Assembly (NCBI GenBank): GCA_016748015.1
Contig: JAAOMT010000699.1
Location: forward strand, 200,420 to 264,419
Length of the DNA: 64,000 nucleotides
Direction: 5' to 3'
DNA from: Geosiphon pyriformis
Lineage: Eukaryota > Glomeromycota > Glomeromycetes > Archaeosporales > Geosiphonaceae
Shown here piece after piece: positions 1 through 12,228 of this stretch; positions within the stretch are counted from its first letter, which is position 1; each line of letters begins with the position of its first letter. The notes under the pieces are model-generated. The model saw nothing but the letters and a program-made list of their open reading frames with translations, ran no database searches and had not been told where the DNA came from. Position numbers and translations under genes: made by a program.

Positions 1-1304
1 AAAGGAATTCAGATTTTAGACAATATTTCGATGATTAAAGAATATTAACTAAAAATATATTCAGAAAACGTGAGTTGTTCGTCAGATATAAAGAGAAATA
101 TATGAGTTAGAAAAAAAAAATTATATTTATGCTCAAGAAAAATGGACAGGATTTTTGAATTTTCCTTCAAAAAACAAAATAATTCAAAAATATTTTTTAT
201 CTTTTAACCATCAATTAATTAATTAATTAATTAATTAATTATTGTCAATAATTTTTTCCCATTTAAAATTAATAAAATAGTGTATTGACAAAAATAATAA
301 ATTTTTTTTTGCTATTTTCTACGGGAATATTTTATAGTTATTTTTAAAATAAATTTGTACCTTCTTTTTCAATTTAGGTTTTAATACAAAATTTTATTTT
401 ATTAGATTATTACTTTTGAAAAATAGTAACTCGGAATTCATTCATTCATTCATTCTCTAAACCTTAAAATCAAGCTTATCACATGGTTCAACTGAATGGA
501 GACATTAAGCCATCCCACAGCCCCAAATCTTGTATTTTAAAAAGAATTATAGATTAAACAGGTAATATATCTCGAGGATTCATATAAAATAAATTTTAAA
601 ACCACATTTTAAAAATTTTAAAAAATCCAAGAAAGAAAATATCAAAATCAAAAAATCGGGTTCATTTTTCTAGAAAAAACTTCTAGATCAGGCATTATAA
701 ATATTCCTAACCCTAAACACAATAAACTATGTTTACATGCAAAAAAAGCACCGGAATCCACGCTTGGGCTTGCAAACCTTCTGACTTTAGATCAGGCTTA
801 CTTAAAAAACAAATCGTGATCCATGAATCATCCTTTGTTATTAAATCACTGAAATCAACTTTTCACACTTCCGAAATCGGTTTCTTATATAGTTATAGAT
901 CACGCACATAATGGCTTATTTTTTATTTAATCGTATTTTGGGCCATGGGGCTTGCCACGTTTCAAAAATATATATAAATAACTTAATGATGATTTCTCCA
1001 ACCATTTTAGGAGATCATCGAACATTTGAGGGTCAGTCGGTTTGTAAAAATATACGTTGCATAGTAATACCATGCTCTAAACAAAGCCTGGCCCTATAGA
1101 GTAAATTCTCACAGTCTTAATTAACTTCTTTTAACCAACTATCTTAGCCAGTTAGAGCTATATCGCTTACAGAACTTGTCACTTTCTTTGATAAGCCACA
1201 GCGTTGTCAAACTTGGGAAAACTTTTGAGCGTTGAAATTTTAAAAAAAGCTGTTTTGAGAATAAATTGACTTGGCATAAAAAAGTTAACCAAAGAGTCGG
1301 AGAG
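1..1304. other. A+T-rich intergenic region with simple repeats
   Basis: No convincing gene is seen. The stretch holds a (TTAA)n run near 218-241, an (ATTC)n run near 438-455 and several A and T homopolymers. Two short open frames at 729-1099 have no recognisable motif and no codon pattern unlike chance. The last part, about 1120-1304, is less A+T-rich and probably contains the promoter and 5' leader of the LysM gene downstream. Confidence 0.6.
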
Positions 1305-2825
1305 ATGCAAGATTTATTTGAAAACGTCTCTCTTGCCGCTTTTTTGACACCTAGCACACGGCTTACTTTGACAGACGCTGAAGAGGTTTCAATAGCTTCA
1401 AATAACCCTTGGAACTTAACCAAAAGAAAATCACCTACTTCTTCGTTTTCACGTGTTGGAAAACGGCCCTCTCTTGAAAAGACATTCAATACGCCTAATA
1501 GAATTTCGCCAATTCCGACTAATACGCACCCTCTTAATCATGAGAGAAATACTTCAGTAACAACTCAAAAGAAATTTTCAACTGGCAGTAAAGATTATGA
1601 AGCTCGAACAAATCTTAGACAAAGACGCGGTTTTTCTTCACTTGGAAATGAAAGTGACTACAATTTATCGCTGAAGGAAAGGGGACCTAACCGATTTCCT
1701 TCAATACGTAATCGAGATAGTCTACTCAATATTAATGTGAATACATTTGATGAACCTCATTTTTCAAAAAGCTCAAAGACATCCAAAGAACAGCGAAGAG
1801 AACATGAAAGTAGGACTGTGATTGTGCATGTTGTAAAATCATCAGATACTTTGGTCGGAATCGCCTTGTTTTATGGAATCGAGGTCAGTTCCAATATTAT
1901 AAAAGCTAAAGCCTTAATTTTGAAATTTTTTTATTATATAACCTATGGATATATCAATTTTTAGATTTCTGCTTTGCAAAAGGCAAATAAACTTTGGACC
2001 AGTGATTCGATACATATGCATAAGTATTTGTATGTACCACTTGATGAGTGCAAATTAGATAATGCCGAAGATACTGTACTCTTTGAAGATGACCGTATTC
2101 ACATAGCTAAACATCGCTCGTCGGCATCTGAATCTTCACGACCTTCAGTTTCATCGATTTCTTCCTCCCCCTCAACCCCCTTTACATTTTACGATAGGGA
2201 GCTGTTATCATCACTATCAGATTTGAATATATTTGAGAATCATGGACGAAAAATGTCGAATGTTTCCACCGCAACAATCTGGTCGACTTCATCACTGGCC
2301 AGTTCATCTTCATCTCCAACCTCAAATATCAGTCAAAGCATTTCAAACGTTGCTACGTTCACGAGTGCTGACCTTCAAGAACTGCCTGCAGCACAATTAT
2401 CCTTTTTTCCACCGCACCGTACGAACATTGATTCAAAAAAATCTAACAGCCCGCTCTTTAAAAACCCATCCATAATAACACCTTCACCGAGGCCAATATC
2501 TCTTTATCAAAAGAATAGACCAAATAACGGCGTTTCGTTCCCACTTCCTCTTGCTACCACCCACACTCAACCAAGAATTGTTGACAAAATTTTATCAAAA
2601 TTGGAAATTGTTGGCGATAAATATCTTAAGCGAGGATTCGGCTCAATTGGAATTGGGATCGGGAGAAAAATACAAGGCAGTGTAGTTGATGGTTTTTGGA
2701 GGGAAACTCGTTATGACTCAACAGAATTATTGGTCGGAACTTTTAAAAAGAACGATGATCTGAATCTTGGTGGAAGTGGTACAAGCATACCCCAAGGTGA
2801 TGATCTCGCCTGGCCCGCATTTTAA
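1305..2825 (+). CDS. LysM-domain protein, two exons
   Basis: Exons 1305-1883 and 1965-2825 give 479 aa; the 81-nt intron starts GTCAGT and ends TTTTTAG. A single LysM (peptidoglycan/chitin-type glycan-binding) domain spans residues ~175-218: it starts HVVKSSDTL, crosses the intron, and ends YLYVPLDE. Joining the exons restores the unbroken beta-alpha-alpha-beta LysM pattern, which is the main support for the splice. The N-terminal ~170 residues and the C-terminal half are rich in Ser, Thr, Pro and Asn and look disordered. I see no signal peptide and no transmembrane segment, so this is more like the intracellular LYSMD-type proteins than the secreted LysM effectors of fungi; that is inference. 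The start is the first ATG in frame after a TTG-led extension; an upstream exon is possible. Confidence 0.8.
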
Positions 2826-3308
2826 TCTAAAAGTTGGCTAACAAATTTAATAAACTACTTTGTGTAAATACTCAAATTTCTCTTTTAATATTAGAATGCT
2901 CACTTGATTTTTGGTTATATCCTTTCCATAGTTTGTAAATATTTAATCATTAATTCAGTAATCAATTATTCAATCAACCAAAATGAAACGATTAAAAGTT
3001 TCCAACCTTTCGCTTTAAACCTAAGACCGACTTATACGAAAACTTTCTTTGAAATAGCCTTATAAAATAACCGCCTTTTCGATTTCTAGAATCCATAATA
3101 TAGGTGAAAATTTTCACAATTGAGACATTTCGACAGCGATCAAAGCTGTGGTAATTTTTGGAATTTAATTCCCCATATACATTCTCAGAATAATTGATTG
3201 GATAAACTTTCTTTAATATCAAATTGAAATCTATTTATTAGAAGTTAAATTAAATACCTCAAGATTGAAAATGGCCAAGTAATTAACCTTTTAAAGTCAA
3301 TTTTTGAT
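2826..3308. other. Convergent 3' intergenic region
   Basis: This 480-bp spacer separates two genes that converge. It holds no supported gene. A 76-codon open frame on the minus strand (2992-3222) has no recognisable motif. A+T-rich 3' UTRs of both genes probably lie here. Confidence 0.5.
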
Positions 3309-4020
3309 TCAACTAATAGTATCCGCGATATCAAACTCTTCAATGATTGTAACAGTAGTTAGCGTATCTCTTGTCCTGAATTCAATTTTCTGTTCATCAG
3401 AGGGGTATTCTTTCTTTAACTGATCGTTTTCTTCTTTATCTTTTACACCATCCTCAATATCATTGCTATTATTATTATTTTCTTCCTCGCCTTCCAATAG
3501 ATTGCTTTCTTTTAAATAAAATAATGTTAAATGAATGTCCCAAACGATATAACGAGAAAAAACCAGTTGTTACATACTATCAATAAATGATTGCAAATTT
3601 TTCAAACGCTCTTCCACCTCTTTCTTACGGGCTTCTCGCGCCTATCAAAGTTTCAGTTTAGAAACAAAAATAATTAGTAACCAGAAAGCATATCACAATT
3701 TAAAGCTATCGGAACTGACCTCTTTCACTATCTTGGCATGTTCCTTTTTCGCTAGTAGTCGAGCATGCTCTTGCGCCTTTGCTTTACGTTCTACCTTGCG
3801 TTTATGAAAGCCAGTAAGGAATTCTCTTTGAATAAAGGTATAGTGAAAAAATCACCTTTATTGGTTGTATATAAAGACTTGATTAGAAAAGTCAACATAG
3901 GATTAAAGCTTACTTTCGAGCAGCATCGTCAAAAACTATTTCTTTCGGTTGTTCTCGTTTCCTTTTTCGTTTTTTGGCGTATATCTGTGCACCCGTGGAG
4001 AGAATAGTTATGTTGTCCAT
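3309..4020 (-). CDS. RRP17: Nucleolar protein 12 / Rrp17 family (rRNA processing), four exons
   Basis: Exons, in transcript order, are 4020-3914, 3825-3720, 3641-3578 and 3508-3309, giving 158 aa with every junction in frame (donors GTAAGC, GTCAGT, GTATGT). The protein opens with a basic stretch (AKKRKRKREQ) followed by IVFDDAARK. Next comes the family hallmark KEFLTGFHKRKVERKAKA and a charged Lys/Glu/Arg helix, probably a coiled coil. A long acidic, Asn-rich segment follows, and it ends with TTVTIIEEFDIADTIS, which matches the C-terminal TVT..E motif of Nol12/Nop25. Family members are nucleolar RNA-binding proteins or 5'-3' exonucleases needed for pre-rRNA processing in 60S maturation. Length is slightly shorter than in animals and similar to fungi. 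Confidence is high from the block structure. Confidence 0.87.
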
Positions 4021-6940
4021 TTGTTCTTGATATCAAAATGTTACCAGAAAGTTATACTTTCGCAAAAATGATTGCAGATCAATTATCTAAATCAAAAATT
4101 TCTAGTAAGTCAAGCCGATCACATGACTAGTCATATTGGATCGTGTTATTTCTTTTTTCTGAATTTGTCAAATTGTTCAATTGATTCCAAACCAATTTCT
4201 TCAAAAGTTTCTTCATACTTTAAGTGGTAAAAATATTAATTATATTTACTTAGTTTAAATTATATAATAATGCTATCTGTGTGTTATAATTTAAGTGGTA
4301 ATAAGTTACCACATTTAAAAATCATCAAATAACAACAAATTTGTTACTTACAAATCTGTTGTTATTTGAAACAAAGACTTATAAAAGTTTATTTCAAGTA
4401 AATTCAAATCTTAGTGTATTTCCCAATTTTTAAGAAATTTTTATGATCATATAAACTATTCAATGTTAAAATAAAATAACTATTAAAATTTATCCCAATT
4501 CAAGAATGTATTAAAACTTATGTTGTTTATATAACATAATTTTAAAAATTTTGTTAATAATTTCTTTAGTTATCAATTGATTTAATAAAGTTTGAATAAA
4601 ACAAATATTTTAATCAAAAAATTTGATAAACTTTACATTTTTTTTAAAAAATTATTTTTATAAAAGAATAAAAAATGTTGTAAAAAACAATCAGGTTAAA
4701 TTTAATTAACTTTATTTAACTTTTTGGTTTTAATTAAAAATTTTACTATTCGTCATTTTTTTATTTTTTATTAATATATACTTTTTTTATAATTTATGTT
4801 ATAATATATATATATATATGTTCTATAATAATTATAAACTATATATTTTCATATGTAACTGATTAGCATAATTAATTAAAACTACCTTACAATAATGCAC
4901 TTTCTATAGATTTTAGTTTATTACATATTTTAATCTTAGATCTTTTCAATATGTTGCAAAAGCATTAAAATTGTCTTTATTTGCAAAAACATTCAATATT
5001 AAAGTCGAAATATTTAGAACACTTTTAATATTTATATTATTTTAAAAATTCAATAAATTATACTTTTAATAAAAAACAAAAAAACTGTTTTATAAATAAA
5101 ACAAAGTAACAATAATAAAAAATAAATAACTAGAAAATAAACAGTTTAATTATAAATTTGGACGATTAAATTAATAATTTTATAAACTGTATATTTAATT
5201 AACTTAAGCTAAATTTTTAAAATAAATAACAGTATATTGCCACAAATTAGCAGATTCAATTTGATAATAAAAACTTTATTAAACACTTTAAAAACTTTTT
5301 TGAAAAATGTGTTAAAAAAAATATTTAAAAAGTATAATAACAACAGATTTAGCAATCTTAAATACAATAAAAATAAATAATTTGAGAAACATATTTAAAG
5401 ATTTTTAAATGAATTTTTATAAAACAGTTCTCATATAATATAATTTAATTTTTGGTAAAATATTGTATATTAAATCAAAAATTATCTGTTCAGAAAATTT
5501 TTAACAGTTGATAATACTTCTAAATTATTAATTGTATTATTAAAAATTGCAACAGCATTAAATAAATATTGCTTTAATTTTCACAATATTAATCCAATTT
5601 TTTAGAATAGATAACATTATTTGTTAACTAAATAAAAATACATGTTAAAATACAACTTGCTTTTTTTTTAATAATAGGTAACAATTAATTAAATATACAT
5701 TTGCAAAAAATCAGATGTAAATTTTATATGTTTTAATAAATACATTATTGTTTATAACTGAATCGAAATTAATAAAGAAAAACCAGAAATAAGTAAAAAA
5801 ACAAAAGAAACTGGCTTAAAATTAGCATTAATAAGTTGAAAGTTTTTAAAAAACACAAAGCTATTTTGAAAAATGTTAGAAAAACTAATATTTATACTAA
5901 TAGAATATAAAAATATACAAAAAAAGAGGCTTATTTTCAAAAAAATATTAAATCATCTATACGAAAACTAAAACCACCTTTTGAATTTTAAGATTAACTA
6001 ACTACCAACTTTGTTGAAATTAATATATTGAATTTTAAGCTTGAAAACAATTTATAATAAAAAATTTTTATTTGTAAAAAATAATTAAAATAGTTGTAAA
6101 TTTAACCGTGTTTAATAAAAAAGTGCCTTGCAAAATTATATAAAAATAAATATTTACATAAATATATTATTTGTCAGTTTGTAAATTGAAAAAAATGTCG
6201 TAATAATATTAATCAAAACCCAGTTACAATAATTTTGATATTTTACAATATGTACAGATTCTTACCAAAAGTTTATTAATTATTAATATAGATAATTTTT
6301 TTATTCTTTTTACAATTAAATGTTATATTATAAAAACGCTTTTTATATAAACTTAACAAGTTCTGCTATTAACTAATAAATAAAATCAAATTTTTATTAA
6401 AAAAGCAAAAATAAGTTGTACTTATAATTTTTTCACTTTAGATAAGAAATTACAATGTTATAATTTAAATAATACTAAACATTATGTTTAATTTATTTTG
6501 GTTTTTTGAGCCAATATGTATAAAACTTAAATATAACATAATACATACAAATACACAAAACTGAACAAAATCATTTGTCAAATTAGAAAATATGAAAATA
6601 AAAAAATACTGAAATTTTTTTTAGATTTTAAGACCACAAATTACTTCATTAATAAATTTGCCAAAAAACAATAACTAAATTTTAATTGGACTCCATTAAA
6701 ATAATTAGATAGATATTTGTTTTTCAATAACTCAAATATATTTTGAATTTGTTTCATAACTATATATGTTTTTTGCTTTATTATTGGTTTGACCAGTGAA
6801 CATTCACGAGATTTAAACATAATTATCTCTTGGATTTTAAAAGACACAAAAACACTTAAAATTAGTGGTTGTTGAATTTTTTCATATTGAGAAGAGTAAC
6901 ATCAATAATTGTTAATTTTTGTTTGTTTTGGAACTTAATC
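4021..6940. other. Extreme A+T-rich desert, no gene
   Basis: About 2.9 kb of very A+T-rich DNA with no credible coding region; the short open frames (5752-5940, 6641-6847, both minus) are low-complexity Phe/Ile/Asn/Lys translations. Two neighbouring hairpins occur at 4289-4318 and 4325-4369 (see separate entry) and a (TA)n run lies near 4802-4820. I read it as heavily decayed repeat DNA. Confidence 0.6.
4289..4369. repeat. Two adjacent inverted repeats (hairpins)
   Basis: The first has GTGGTAA (4295-4301) and TTACCAC (4306-4312) around a four-base loop. The second has a perfect 13-bp arm at 4325-4337 paired with 4357-4369; the next six bases pair with one mismatch, leaving a short central loop. 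The sequence TTTAAGTGGTAA just before them occurs twice (near 4219 and 4289). This could be the relic of a small inverted-repeat transposon (MITE); no element boundaries or target duplication could be fixed. Confidence 0.5.
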
Positions 6941-7480
6941 ATCATCCTAAGGATTTAAGTTGTAATTCATTAGGACATGCTGTGCTCGGCGGGGCCAGTG
7001 CCAGGTCGGCTTAAAGCCTTGAACGCAGGTAATCTGAAAGGTCACATGCGCCCCAACAATACAACCTGAATTTCTGACAATCTCGAAGGTCACCTGCGCT
7101 CTAATACTATTTTGCCCATTTCCTTACTCATTTATCGATTAATGACTGTAATTTTTCTCCTCTGCGATTTTATCACTGTTAGCAATAAGTTAGAGTAACA
7201 TTGTGTCTTTAGTTCGAACTGTTCAAACTCACACTCGTTTCAAAAATCCATTATATTCCATTTGGAAGTTTTGTGTGATCGAAATATTTATGTTGAAGAA
7301 ATGCGATTAGAATCATATGGTTTTAGAAGCGTGTTTGCTGAAACATATGAGAAATGAAGAACTTATTGTACAAAAAAATATTACGTTACAGGTTTAGAGA
7401 GACCAAAATAATAATAGTAAAGGTAAAAAAAATAATCAGGAGATAAAATAGAAAATGCAGATTCCCATAAGACCTTGAGA
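6941..7480. other. Moderately GC-richer island with no gene call
   Basis: Sequence at about 6975-7140 is clearly less A+T-rich than its surroundings and contains two related 15-20-bp stretches (AAGGTCACATGCGC and AAGGTCACCTGCGC) about 50 bp apart. There is no open frame of note, no tRNA structure and no match I recognise. It could be a small dispersed repeat or an old promoter fragment. Confidence 0.35.
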
Positions 7481-8300
7481 TACAGTGCAGAAAAGTCATT
7501 GTATCACCCAGAAAACTTTATTAAAATTTAGATATCACATTTTGTAATTAACTATTGTAAGACAATTATCGATTATTAAGACAATAAGTTCGCTCAAGGT
7601 GGCGTATTTCTTATATGGTTTTATTGCTCATTTCAGATTGTCTTAATACAAATGATTCAAGAGAAAAAAAAATTACTTAAATTTTATATACTGAACCTGG
7701 AAGAGAGTCCTCAGAAATGAATTAACAATCTTTTGGATATAAAAAAAGTATTCTACCCGTATTTCTATAGAAAACGCGTAAGAATATATACCTTCTTGAA
7801 GGATATTCTACCAGAAAGTTGCTTCTCATAAAGATGTAACACAATCTACGGTTATATGCATATGAAAAAAGTAAAAAATGAAACTGGTATTTTCACAAAA
7901 AACACAGATCTGGACGCCCGCGACTTTTAACTAAACGTGATGAACGAAAAATTATTCATTTATTTCTACTCAAGAATGTTCAACAGCAGTAGAAATTTTA
8001 AAATAACAATAATATTAATTTTAGTGTTGAAACTGTTCCGGCGAAATGGTTTACAAGCACGAATTAAAAAAAAAACCTTACCTAAAAAAAATATCGATTT
8101 GATTTGAACATTTATGGGAGATTGATTGACGTCTTCGCCATCTACCTGAGCAAGTTCATAGCAATAAAGATTTGTGGGAAAAAATTCAACACATTGGGAA
8201 TAATATTGAAATCGAAGTTTATTGAATTAAATGGAATGACAGATGTGGATACAAGATGGTAAACGTAATAGAATCATAAGACAATCGTTTATCGTAACCA
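7481..8300 (+). pseudogene. Decayed Tc1/mariner transposase, copy 1
   Basis: A TACAGTG terminus typical of Tc1-type inverted repeats starts at 7481. The frame then shows a GRPR motif (GRPRLLTKRDERKII, ~7910-7960), the AT-hook-like linker of Tc1/mariner transposases, and later a degenerate ARIKKK block (~8060). A DLWEKIQ...NNIEIE block (~8169-8210) matches the C-terminal tail that follows the last catalytic residue in this family. The DDE core between them is missing or unreadable and stops interrupt every frame, so the copy is dead and probably internally deleted. No right-hand terminal repeat was found. Confidence 0.7.
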
Positions 8301-8499
8301 TATCTGCAAGAATATTCCTTAATATTTAAATTATTTGACATATGCACAAAAATAGATCTTGACGAAAGATTTAATTTTAATAAATTTCTCTGGTTATACT
8401 ATTTATTGGATAAATTTTGGAATAAAAATTAATTTTTTCAAAATATAAAATATAAAATATAAATTTTATCATTTTTAATGCAGTAAAATAGATGATATT

Positions 8500-9660
8500 T
8501 AAAGACGTCCAATATTTAAGCAAGGATGGAGTTCCAGAAATCTAGCCATAATCTCAAGGGATATAGTTCTTTAAGGCAACCGAACGTGTTGATTAACAAT
8601 CATTACAAGAAGTAAAATAATATTCCCTGAGTTAAAAGAACGATTCAAGACGATTTGAATAACCCTTTAAAACTGAGAATTAGTAAAATTGTTGTTTGCT
8701 GGGAATGGTCTTGATGGTTTGTTACCTAAATAATTAGTAATCCAAAAATAAACTTCAATTCTAGCTTTCAATAATATGAATTGTGTTTTCAATAAAATAT
8801 CATACGATTCAATTGCTGCTTTTCAGTGGTCAATGGAAAGATTTCTAATTGGAAAAAAAGAATTTTTAGCCAGAAATTGATTATTCACTATATCGTTACT
8901 TTTGGAGCTCCAAAGAGTTGCAAATAAGGAATTTAGTGTAACACTGGGGAAACGATCATATTTCATACTTTCCATTGGCTTCAATGGGGTATAAACATTT
9001 TGGTATTGAAAAATTTATGCTAGCTATTTTAGGAATGTAACGCAGTTTAATCAATAGACGAGGTTCCAGAACAATTTTTTCATGATCCTTGAAATAGGCA
9101 ATTGCAGATGTATATATAGTTCAATGAACTTGACAAACAAATAAAAAAATGTTCCATTATCAGCCATTTTAAGATGATTGCATTGAAAACTTGGTTACGG
9201 GAAAAATCTACCTGCAATTACTTAGTATTAAATTGGAAACGGATATTATCAGATTTACCAAAAAAATCAAGCAAAGATTTTTGCATGAGATGGATTCTGT
9301 GCAAAAGGTAAGACTAGCCTTTTTTGCTTTTGGCAAATAATAACATGTTCTTTCTATGTCAAAGTTCTTCAAAAACATACAAGTCATGTAACTTGAGAAT
9401 TTCTTTGATGTAGTGTGTCTGAACTTGTCAAATAGTCCAGATCTTAATCCTATAGAAATTTCTTGAAATATTGCTTGAAAAATATATATATAAAAATAAA
9501 ATCACACTAGGAAGATTTTTTGAAAATCCTATTCCTGGAAGAAAGTTAATCTCAAAAGTTAAAAATATGCAATCACATTGTAATGCATTTTATATTGTAG
9601 ATTTCATTTTAAAACAAGAATTGAGACTACTCTTATTCAGCAACTGTTATTTTTAAGTTC
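8500..9660 (+). pseudogene. Decayed Tc1/mariner transposase, copy 2
   Basis: Scattered frames of a second transposase follow copy 1 in the same orientation. Around 8980-9020 a tryptophan-led block (ending YKHFGIEKFM) resembles the region before the second catalytic Asp. At 9434-9457 the signature SPDLNPIE, which carries the third acidic catalytic residue of Tc1-like enzymes, is intact. Stops and frameshifts throughout rule out function. A 61-codon open frame at 9471-9656 is probably the remnant of its tail. No terminal repeats were recognised. Confidence 0.7.
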
Positions 9661-9708
9661 AAATGTTCGTGGTTTAGAATTTTGATCATCTTTATAAAGA
9701 TTCTAAAA

Positions 9709-11536
9709 CTAATCTTTAAAAATTTGTTCGGAATGACCGTTACCAATGCCATTTCCATTGGTCAAATATGATTTCTGTCCATATAAGGCATTTCCATTTC
9801 CTTGCAACAATTTACTTCCCTCCCCATTCATTTTCCCCATTTTCGGTTTCCCTTTTAGCGGCACAAGACAACAACATACCAAACTGCGTATTCTCACGCA
9901 TAGTCCTCTAGTTCGTTGTTTGAATGGGTAGGTTTTTAAGAAAGAAAAGAAAGGTTTTTGCTCGGTAATTCGATCACTTCGAAGTTTGTGTGAGCTGTCA
10001 ATGCAAACATATATACAAATCTGAAAAATTTAAAAAGTTTTCAATATTAGTGAAGTTTGGTTATCTCAAAAAAACAGGATTAAAAAATTGAGAAAGTTCT
10101 GCTAACACATATGGATGAAATAACCCCTAAAGCAGTCGATGCAGAAATCATAAACATTATGATTTGCTGGTATTTTACGGCATCCATAATCGAGGCACCC
10201 CCAATAATTTGGCCTGTCATCATTCCCGGAATCGAGATAAAACCGGTGACACTTTAAATTCATGTTCATGAGTATCTGTTAATTTTGTAAGTTCCAAAGG
10301 AAAACATGAATTTTTTTCAAAAGGATCAAAAGCATACCCCATGCTATTAATTGTTGGTAGCATTGCTAATCGAATCGCTTCTATAGCTAACGGGCGACCT
10401 GCTTCCCATCGTGTAGCGCCAAATGATAAGAAGGTTTCGATTCTTTCTTTTTGATCGCTTTTACGCAGTTGAGAATGGTGTTAACCAATATGTAAACAAA
10501 ATAATATCAGCTTATCATTTTATAAGAAATTATTTCTCACCCTAGTTGTGAAAGACAATAAGATACCCCAACCGCAATACCAGACATGCAGTTCCCAAGT
10601 AACATACCCATCGTTGGTATAAATTGTTGTGGCGACCAGAATGGATCTTGTGACATTGCAAATCGGGTTCCTGAGATTGTCACCAAATGGAATTAGAAAA
10701 CGAGGTGGCATATGCAGTTCTAAGATCGGCAGCAAGAATACCTATGATTCCCACGATCAATGTACTTAATCCTAAAGACAACAATGCCGAAAAGAACTAA
10801 ATTTGCACAAATTTATTAAAAGGATTCTGCCTAAAAACTTTTTGGAAATTGTCAATATATAATTTTTAACTTACTAATCCTGTATGCTGCCGTTTAGCCT
10901 TGTTAAATACGATTTCGTTTGCACCGAGGAATATTAGCAGGACTATAATAAGTAGAAATGTCAATGATGACGTAACTTATGGACGAAAAATGCTACTCTT
11001 AGCCTTCTCAAGACTTACAAACTAGTCCCATTATCATGAAAGGATTTCGCGTTTTAAACACGTCTTCTAATATTAGCCCCTAATCGAAAAGATCAAAAAT
11101 ATTTCAACCTCAGGTTTGTTTCCGGTCGCAGGAAATCAACCGAATTTAACATACCAAAATTGTCAATTGCACAAAACATCGTATCGCACTTATGAACAAA
11201 GATTTTTCGAGTCGCAATCCGAGCCATATTGATATAGTACCTAACCAAGAAATATAGTTTTAAGGCCACGGTTTGCAGATTAAACGGATATAAGCCATCC
11301 AACCTACCATTTAATAAAATAAAGAATGAAGCAAGGGCAACATTCCACCAATGCAAAGGAACCGTTTCAGGTCTTTGAGGACATGTTCCGTTATTATTTA
11401 AACTTTCGTATGCTAAGATATCGAGTTGTGGTAGGAGATGAAATGTACTCATTTCTTCGTTATTTTTTGGCGGGATCGAACCAAATTGGAAAATGTTCAA
11501 GACGGAAACGAGAAAACTATGCAAATAAAAAAACAT
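9709..11536 (-). CDS. UPF0014 (FetB / ALS3-like) membrane protein, nine exons
   Basis: Transcript-order exons: 11536-11308, 11240-11155, 11079-11019, 10975-10875, 10796-10742, 10670-10541, 10457-10338, 10251-10107 and 10020-9709, giving 412 aa with all phases consistent. Domain landmarks run in order: WWNVALASFFILLNG, EKSLFISAIRCFVQLTIL, LGANEIVFNKAKRQHTGL, FWSPQQFIPTMGMLLGN, then ETFLSFGATRWEAGRPLAIE, the EAA-like loop of ABC-type permeases. After it come LPTINSMG and SIPGMMTGQIIGGAS. The family includes E. coli FetB (iron export with an ATPase partner) and plant ALS3 (aluminium tolerance). Several transmembrane helices are evident. The last exon adds a ~100-residue basic tail and then a Gly/Asn-rich end, longer than usual for the family. 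No ATPase partner is in the window. The start is uncertain: an ATG at 11452 is an alternative. Confidence 0.85.
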
Positions 11537-11639
11537 TCAAAGCTCTTTTTAATAAGTCGTCATTATATATATGCATCAAAAAATTTGATCAACTTTAACC
11601 AATATGTCCCAAGTATGATCGATCTATCCTTACTGAAAT

Positions 11640-11745
11640 TGAAAGTGTAACGGGCAAACTACACCAATTGCAATAATTTGACAGCTGTACGTCCCAATGC
11701 TAACCTTATAGGGTCTGAGAATCTGGAATTCAAAAATTTCGTCAT
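11640..11745 (-). CDS. Possible short 5' exon of an unidentified gene
   Basis: Reading from an ATG at 11745, the minus strand gives MTKFLNSRFSDPIRLALGRT and then AVKLLQL, ending at a likely GT donor or in-frame stop. The composition (amphipathic, Arg-rich, few acidic residues) resembles a mitochondrial targeting presequence. No following exon was identified; the nearest downstream AG leads only to a short frame ending near 11580. I do not recognise the protein. It could equally be an unrelated chance frame in the promoter of the UPF0014 gene. Confidence 0.25.
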
Positions 11746-12228
11746 GGAAATTGACTATTAAAAAAACGTGGTTTGAATATTATACCGGGTTGGATCTTGC
11801 TTAACAAGAGAAATGGTGTGAGGAATTTTTAGTTCTGAAAATTGCAATCTCGAGTCATATATTTCGCTATCATTGATCATCTTTGACTGAAAGGAAAAGT
11901 ATAATTGAAAGGATCATACTGATTCAATTTCTTCGTCATTGTTTGTGAATCCTCAATCAAATACGTATGTATAACGTACCTCAAATAAATTAATTGATAA
12001 CAATTTTCGTGAACGCAGTTAAGGGAATGCTGTGCATTGATTTAGGAAAAATTTTTTAAGTGATGCTATTCAAGATATCTTGTATAAAAACTACAATAGG
12101 GGGTCCTTATGAATTTGCTTCTTTGGGAAAATCCTTGTGTTGCCGAAGTCTTACAATTAAACAGCTAAAAGAAGATTTTCAAGTCCCAATAAAATCCCAT
12201 ATAAGGATATCTTAAATGTATACCATCC

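Noticed and set aside
2233-2475. 80-codon plus frame inside the LysM gene
   Set aside because: It overlaps the second LysM exon in another frame and shows no motif.
11326-11650. Plus-strand frames of 70-90 codons opposite the UPF0014 gene
   Set aside because: They are antisense to its first exon and lie in A+T-rich upstream DNA; the minus-strand exons explain the codon pattern.
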